Positions 34,443-38,280 of a stretch of DNA of 38,280 nt are shown piece after piece. Numbering within the stretch: position 1 is the stretch's first letter; each line of letters opens with the position of its first letter. Origin of the DNA: Bacteroidales bacterium (GTDB lineage Bacteria; Bacteroidota; Bacteroidia; Bacteroidales; ML635J-15). Made by a program: the position numbers and the translations under genes. The notes beneath the pieces were generated by a model, which searched no databases, was not told the DNA's origin, and was given only the letters and a program-made list of their open reading frames with translations. The stretch is from the NCBI GenBank assembly GCA_028702535.1, contig JAQVOR010000018.1, forward strand, positions 1-38,280. The letters run 5' to 3'.

Positions 34443-36827
34443 ATGAAGCGTATAAAAAACATAATCTCTAAAGCTGTTTTTGCTTTTATCATAACAACTA
34501 TTGTGTTATCGCTTGATTCGTGTAAATCGACCAAGCATGTAGCTGATGATGAATATTTACTTGCGAAAGTTAATTTTAACTGCGACAATTCAAATATCGA
34601 CACCGAAGATTTAGAAACTACACTTAAACAAAAGCCAAATAGAAAAACATTATCTCTTTTTAGATTCCATCTATTGGTTTATAATATGGCGAAATCTGGA
34701 AAAGAACGTAAGTTTAAAGAAAAGATTGCTGATGTTATTGGTGAGCCTCCTGTTATATATGACGAATATGCTACAACTAAGACTATTAGCAATATCGAAT
34801 CATATTTGCATGCCCAATCATATTATGAGGCTGAAGTAAAAGTTGTTGAAAAACTAAGAAAAAAGAAAATATCTCTCACATATACAATAGAAACTGGAGA
34901 GCCATATATAATCTCTAATTTAGTGTATGATATTGTGGATCCTAAAATTGATGAACTTGTTTTATTAGACACAGTTAATTCATTAATTCGTACAAATAAA
35001 AACTTTAATACTGATGAGCTTCAAGACGAAAGAGAAAGACTTGTAAGAATGTTAAAATCAAATGGATATTATTATTTTTCAATTAATAACATCCATTATT
35101 ATGCGGATACAACAATAAACAGATATCAAACAAAACTTACCCTAGCAATTCGTAAATCATTTGATGAAAACAATATCCAAAACAACACTCCTTTTAAAGC
35201 ACAGGTAATAAGAAACATCTTCATATATCCTGATTACGATCCTAAATTATCAATTTCCGATACCGAAGCATATAATTCTACTCTCGATACTATCTATGTT
35301 GACGGATACAATATTATTTACAGCGAAAAATTAGAACTCAAGCCCTCCGTTTTGCTTCAATCTTGTTTTGTAAAGCGTGGAGACAGATACAATATTAAAA
35401 ATATCGAGAAAACTCATGCACATTTCTCAAATCTCAAACAATTTAAGCTAATAAACATAAAGCTAAACCCTGCTGATGATGTTTTTCTTGAAACTCAAAA
35501 GGAGCGTTTTCTTGATTTACATATTTATCTAACTCCTTCATTAAAGCAATCATACACCCTTGAATTAGAAGGCAATAACACATCTGGAAATATTGGAATG
35601 GAAGGAGGTATTTCATATAATAATAAAAACTTACTACGTGGTGCTCAATTATTTAACATAAAAGGTTCTCTTGCTTTTCAAACACTTACATTAGACGCAG
35701 ATGATACTCGTCAGGTTTTTTTCAACACTCTGGAATATGGAGGAGAAATGAAATTAAATATTCCAAAACTAATGATCCCCTTTTACGAAAATTATGAGTT
35801 TGTAAAAAACCACAACCCTAAAACAAGAATTAGCACATCGTTTAATTATCAGCAAAGACCCGATTATACTCGCACAATTGGCAACCTTGGGTTTGGATAC
35901 TTCTGGAAGGGAGGTAAAAATAATTACATAACTCATTATATAAATCCCATTGAGTTGTATTTGGTAAAAATCTTTGACTTTGACCCAATTTTTCAAGAAC
36001 AAATAGCAAATTTATACATAAGGTATTCTTACGAAAATCAACTAATGTCTGTTATAAGTTATGACTTAATGTTTAACAATCAGAACATTAATAAATTGAA
36101 AAACTTTTCATATTTTTGGCTTAATCTTGAGACAAGTGGAAATATACCAAACGCTTTATATAAATTAACTGGCCAAGAACTTGTAAACGGAGCATATCAA
36201 TTTGTCGGAGTAGAATTTGCCCAATTTGTAAAAGCAGATTTTGATTATAGATATTATCAGATATTTAGTGAAAAACAATCTTTAGTTTATAGAGGTTTTT
36301 TTGGTATTGGACTGCCTTATGGTAATTCGACAAGAGGATTACCTTTTATTAAAAAGTATTTTATTGGAGGTGCAAATGACATTAGAGCCTGGCGAGTTAG
36401 ATCAATTGGACCAGGATCATACACTAATCCACGATCAAATTATGACCAAATTGCTGACATGAAAATTATGTTTAATCTTGAATATCGATTTAAAATTATT
36501 TCGTTTATTGAAGGTGCTCTTTTTATGGACGCAGGAAATATCTGGGCAGTTGATAAAAATGATAATCGTGCAGGCGCTTTATTCAACTTTAACACTTTTT
36601 ATAAAGAACTCGCTCTTGGAACAGGTTTAGGAGTTAGATTCGATTTTTCATTCTTTATTATACGTTTCGATTTTGGTGTGCCACTTTACGATCCAGCTTT
36701 TCCTATTTATGGTCCAAACTCCCCGCTTTACAATCCCGATTCGCCTAAAACAAAGTGGTTTAGAGCATTTGATACTTTTGAGTTGAGTGATCTGACATTT
36801 AACTTTGGTATTGGATATCCATTCTAA
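34443..36827 (+). CDS. tamL: Outer-membrane assembly lipoprotein TamL (Omp85/BamA-TamA family)
   Basis: The 794-residue product begins with a lipoprotein signal (FAFIITTIVLSLDSCKS, Cys at 27). POTRA-like domains follow (about 35-350), and the C-terminal half is an Omp85 beta-barrel. The barrel carries the family signature FIGGANDIRAWRVRSIGPG (about 640-660) and ends in an aromatic strand (LTFNFGIGYPF). Bacteroidota carry this lipid-anchored relative of TamA, TamL, which with TamB helps insert or move outer-membrane components. Here tamB is not next to it within the window. It starts at the first ATG after a perfect promoter box, following the dsbD terminator. Confidence 0.88.
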   Translation: MKRIKNIISKAVFAFIITTIVLSLDSCKSTKHVADDEYLLAKVNFNCDNSNIDTEDLETTLKQKPNRKTLSLFRFHLLVYNMAKSGKERKFKEKIADVIGEPPVIYDEYATTKTISNIESYLHAQSYYEAEVKVVEKLRKKKISLTYTIETGEPYIISNLVYDIVDPKIDELVLLDTVNSLIRTNKNFNTDELQDERERLVRMLKSNGYYYFSINNIHYYADTTINRYQTKLTLAIRKSFDENNIQNNTPFKAQVIRNIFIYPDYDPKLSISDTEAYNSTLDTIYVDGYNIIYSEKLELKPSVLLQSCFVKRGDRYNIKNIEKTHAHFSNLKQFKLINIKLNPADDVFLETQKERFLDLHIYLTPSLKQSYTLELEGNNTSGNIGMEGGISYNNKNLLRGAQLFNIKGSLAFQTLTLDADDTRQVFFNTLEYGGEMKLNIPKLMIPFYENYEFVKNHNPKTRISTSFNYQQRPDYTRTIGNLGFGYFWKGGKNNYITHYINPIELYLVKIFDFDPIFQEQIANLYIRYSYENQLMSVISYDLMFNNQNINKLKNFSYFWLNLETSGNIPNALYKLTGQELVNGAYQFVGVEFAQFVKADFDYRYYQIFSEKQSLVYRGFFGIGLPYGNSTRGLPFIKKYFIGGANDIRAWRVRSIGPGSYTNPRSNYDQIADMKIMFNLEYRFKIISFIEGALFMDAGNIWAVDKNDNRAGALFNFNTFYKELALGTGLGVRFDFSFFIIRFDFGVPLYDPAFPIYGPNSPLYNPDSPKTKWFRAFDTFELSDLTFNFGIGYPF

Positions 36828-36872
36828 GAATCGCTCTATAAATTCAATAGTTTGAAATGTGATATTATTCTT

Positions 36873-36880
36873 TAATTTTG
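36873..36880 (+). promoter_or_regulatory. -7 promoter box TAATTTTG upstream of the small outer-membrane protein gene
   Basis: It matches TAnnTTTG and ends 5 bases before the ATG at 36886, so transcription would start at about the start codon. It also shows that the frame opening at 36859 (GTG) is not the real start. Confidence 0.5.
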
Positions 36881-36885
36881 TAGAT

Positions 36886-37422
36886 ATGAAAAAAATAATT
36901 TTAATACCAATTTTTTTGATATTGTGTTTTGTTGTTAATGCTCAACAAAGACGCCCAATTATGATAGGAGTTAGCCCAGCAGCAACTTTTAACAAGCAAT
37001 ATCCAACTGGTGCATTCGATATTAATATATGTCCAATTGCCATACAATTTCCTGCAATAATAAATAATTTAGATATTAGGTTTTTAGGCCTAATATATTA
37101 TGGATTTAGAAATTATGGTTCCGCAATAATAAATATAGGAGGAGAGCTCACACTACCATATCATTTTGATTTTGCTAATGAGCATAAATTTATTTCAAAA
37201 GGATTGTTTATTGGTCCAGGTGTAGCATATACCCGAAACGTACATTATTTTCACCGAAATACAGCTATATTTATTGAGCCAGGATACCATTTCTTATTCA
37301 ACGAAAAGTTTTCTCTTATTATTGATTTCCAATATGGACGAAAATATTTTAAATATGATGACGGAGCAAAACTAACACAAAACCACTATGGAGTTAAACT
37401 TGTTTTAGGCTGGTGGATATAA
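36886..37422 (+). CDS. Small outer-membrane beta-barrel-like protein, unknown function
   Basis: The 178-residue product has a signal peptide (MKKIILIPIFLILCFVVNAQ). About eight amphipathic strands with many aromatic ends follow (for example GPGVAYTRNVHYFHRN and PGYHFLFNEKFSLIIDFQYG), finishing in YGVKLVLGWWI. This suits a small OmpX/OmpA-like barrel of eight strands. The ligand or role is unknown. It follows tamL, a factor in outer-membrane protein assembly, after 58 bases but has its own promoter box. It converges with the next gene, whose stop lies 18 bases further on. Confidence 0.75.
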   Translation: MKKIILIPIFLILCFVVNAQQRRPIMIGVSPAATFNKQYPTGAFDINICPIAIQFPAIINNLDIRFLGLIYYGFRNYGSAIINIGGELTLPYHFDFANEHKFISKGLFIGPGVAYTRNVHYFHRNTAIFIEPGYHFLFNEKFSLIIDFQYGRKYFKYDDGAKLTQNHYGVKLVLGWWI

Positions 37423-37439
37423 AGGGTTGACAAACCCTT
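37422..37439. terminator. Short hairpin between converging genes
   Basis: AAGGGTT and AACCCTT pair around a 4-base loop, right between the two stop codons (37420-37422 and 37441-37443). No T-run follows on either strand, so termination would be weak. Confidence 0.4.
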
Positions 37440-37440
37440 A

Positions 37441-38280
37441 CTATTCTACAAACAGTTTTTTACATTCAGTAGTTTGCGAAGATCGTATTTTAACAAAATA
37501 TATCCCACTAATTAAATTTTTGATATTAATTTCCTCTCCACAATAGTTCGGAATACTTAGCACAATTTTACCATTCAAATCAATAACTGAAACTCCCATA
37601 GGTTTTGCATTATCGCACAAAACAGAAAAACTTTCTTTTGCTGGATTGGGAAATATTGAAAAATTTAAATTATCGAAATCATTTTCATTAAAACCACTAT
37701 TATCAGTTACATTAATACATGGACTTATAAAAGCTGTGTCAGGACATTCAGGCATGTCAGACTTAATTACAACCAAATATGGCTCGTAACAATTTGCATT
37801 AGTGTATGTATGTTCAATCTCAATTTCACAATTTTCCAAAATACTTCCATCATCAAAATACCAATTGCAAATATAATTTTCTGTCGCAATGAATTCTGTA
37901 TTATTTAAGAAAACAATCGTGGCGTTTGCAGTAGTAAGATTACTCATATCAATATCTGATGAGACCTCGATTTGAGCATCAATAATTCCAGAATAAGGTA
38001 TTACGTAAATTGAAGTATCAACACAATTTGCACTTCCAAAAACAGCCAAGTAATACGAATAGTAAATCATATTAGGTGTTGGATACGAAGTTCTGATATT
38101 ATATTCTCCTGTTGGAAGATTGTAAACTGCTGTAATTGGACTTCCGACTGGTGGTCCATAAACGTCATTTAGCCAACAGAATGAATTATTGCTAAGTGTG
38201 TCTCCAAATATAATTGCACCTTTATCAAGCATGCAAGTATCTGCAACAATTGTTACATCAAATTCTGGTACTGCAGGTTC
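37441..38280 (-). CDS. C-terminal part of a secreted T9SS cargo protein with a PKD-like domain (partial)
   Basis: The frame is open from its stop at 37441 to the right edge of the window without interruption, so the first ATG at 38232 is internal; 279 residues are visible. They include beta-rich domains, one with the PKD-like pattern CNWYFDDGSILENCE...EIEHTYTNANCYEP. The C-terminal ~75 residues are a T9SS type A sorting domain: FSIFPNPAKESFSV, VSVIDLNGKIVLSI, INIKNLISGIYFVKI, CKKLFVE. Several Cys residues could form disulfides outside the cell. It is probably a large surface-attached or secreted adhesin-like protein or enzyme; the catalytic part, if any, lies outside the window. Confidence 0.85.
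   Translation of the reverse strand, partial: EPAVPEFDVTIVADTCMLDKGAIIFGDTLSNNSFCWLNDVYGPPVGSPITAVYNLPTGEYNIRTSYPTPNMIYYSYYLAVFGSANCVDTSIYVIPYSGIIDAQIEVSSDIDMSNLTTANATIVFLNNTEFIATENYICNWYFDDGSILENCEIEIEHTYTNANCYEPYLVVIKSDMPECPDTAFISPCINVTDNSGFNENDFDNLNFSIFPNPAKESFSVLCDNAKPMGVSVIDLNGKIVLSIPNYCGEEINIKNLISGIYFVKIRSSQTTECKKLFVE

Overview
The window looks like a chromosomal stretch of a low-GC (roughly 30-33 % by eye) member of the Bacteroidota. The main evidence is: secreted proteins with C-terminal type IX secretion (T9SS) sorting domains; an Omp85 protein that is a lipoprotein (TamL type); a single-chain glycyl-tRNA synthetase; an outer-membrane beta-barrel TonB-type receptor; many promoters matching the Bacteroidota -7 box TAnnTTTG; and no visible Shine-Dalgarno sequences. 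A genus cannot be named. No phage, complete insertion sequence, CRISPR array or toxin-antitoxin operon is visible.

Layout. 1-435: the tail of a secreted protein, then a low-complexity repeat spacer. 436-4803 (minus): glyQS, an EamA transporter and aspS. 5014-8911: a large MORN-repeat secreted protein (minus), a small secreted protein, and a stand-alone LuxE-like acyl-adenylating enzyme. 9330-11015: a T9SS cargo protein. 11316-11388: initiator tRNA. 11604-19427 (minus): hybrid histidine kinase, beta-barrel receptor and polA, with a long perfect inverted repeat between the last two. 19630-24591 (plus): M16 zinc protease and a membrane-spanning TPR/HTH regulator. 24640-26510: zinc-ribbon methyltransferase, a 137-bp MITE-like element, comF and tRNA-Arg(UCU). 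26737-30048 (plus): a degenerate Gfo/Idh/MocA protein, a lipoprotein and a polyprenyl-phosphate sugar-phosphate transferase. 30200-34283 (plus): HU protein, a 30-residue mS38-like basic protein, RNase E/G and DsbD. 34443-37422 (plus): TamL and a small outer-membrane protein. 37441-38280 (minus): the C-terminal part of another T9SS cargo protein.

The gene content is mostly housekeeping (translation, replication, RNA processing) mixed with cell-envelope biogenesis: TamL for outer-membrane protein insertion, DsbD for periplasmic reducing power, a glycan-priming transferase, a receptor and several secreted proteins. The intergenic spacers are the most unusual part. They hold at least two dispersed repeat families (GTGAT/ACCGTAA word repeats and a CCACACGAT...ATCGTGCGGTAGCG hairpin), a terminal-inverted-repeat element with a probable target-site duplication, and a GC-richer segment that may encode a small RNA. 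I did not find a convincing new defence or biosynthetic system. The best candidates for something undescribed are the repeat families, the MITE-like element, the possible RNA at about 8983-9240 and the unassigned protein pair upstream of the sugar transferase.
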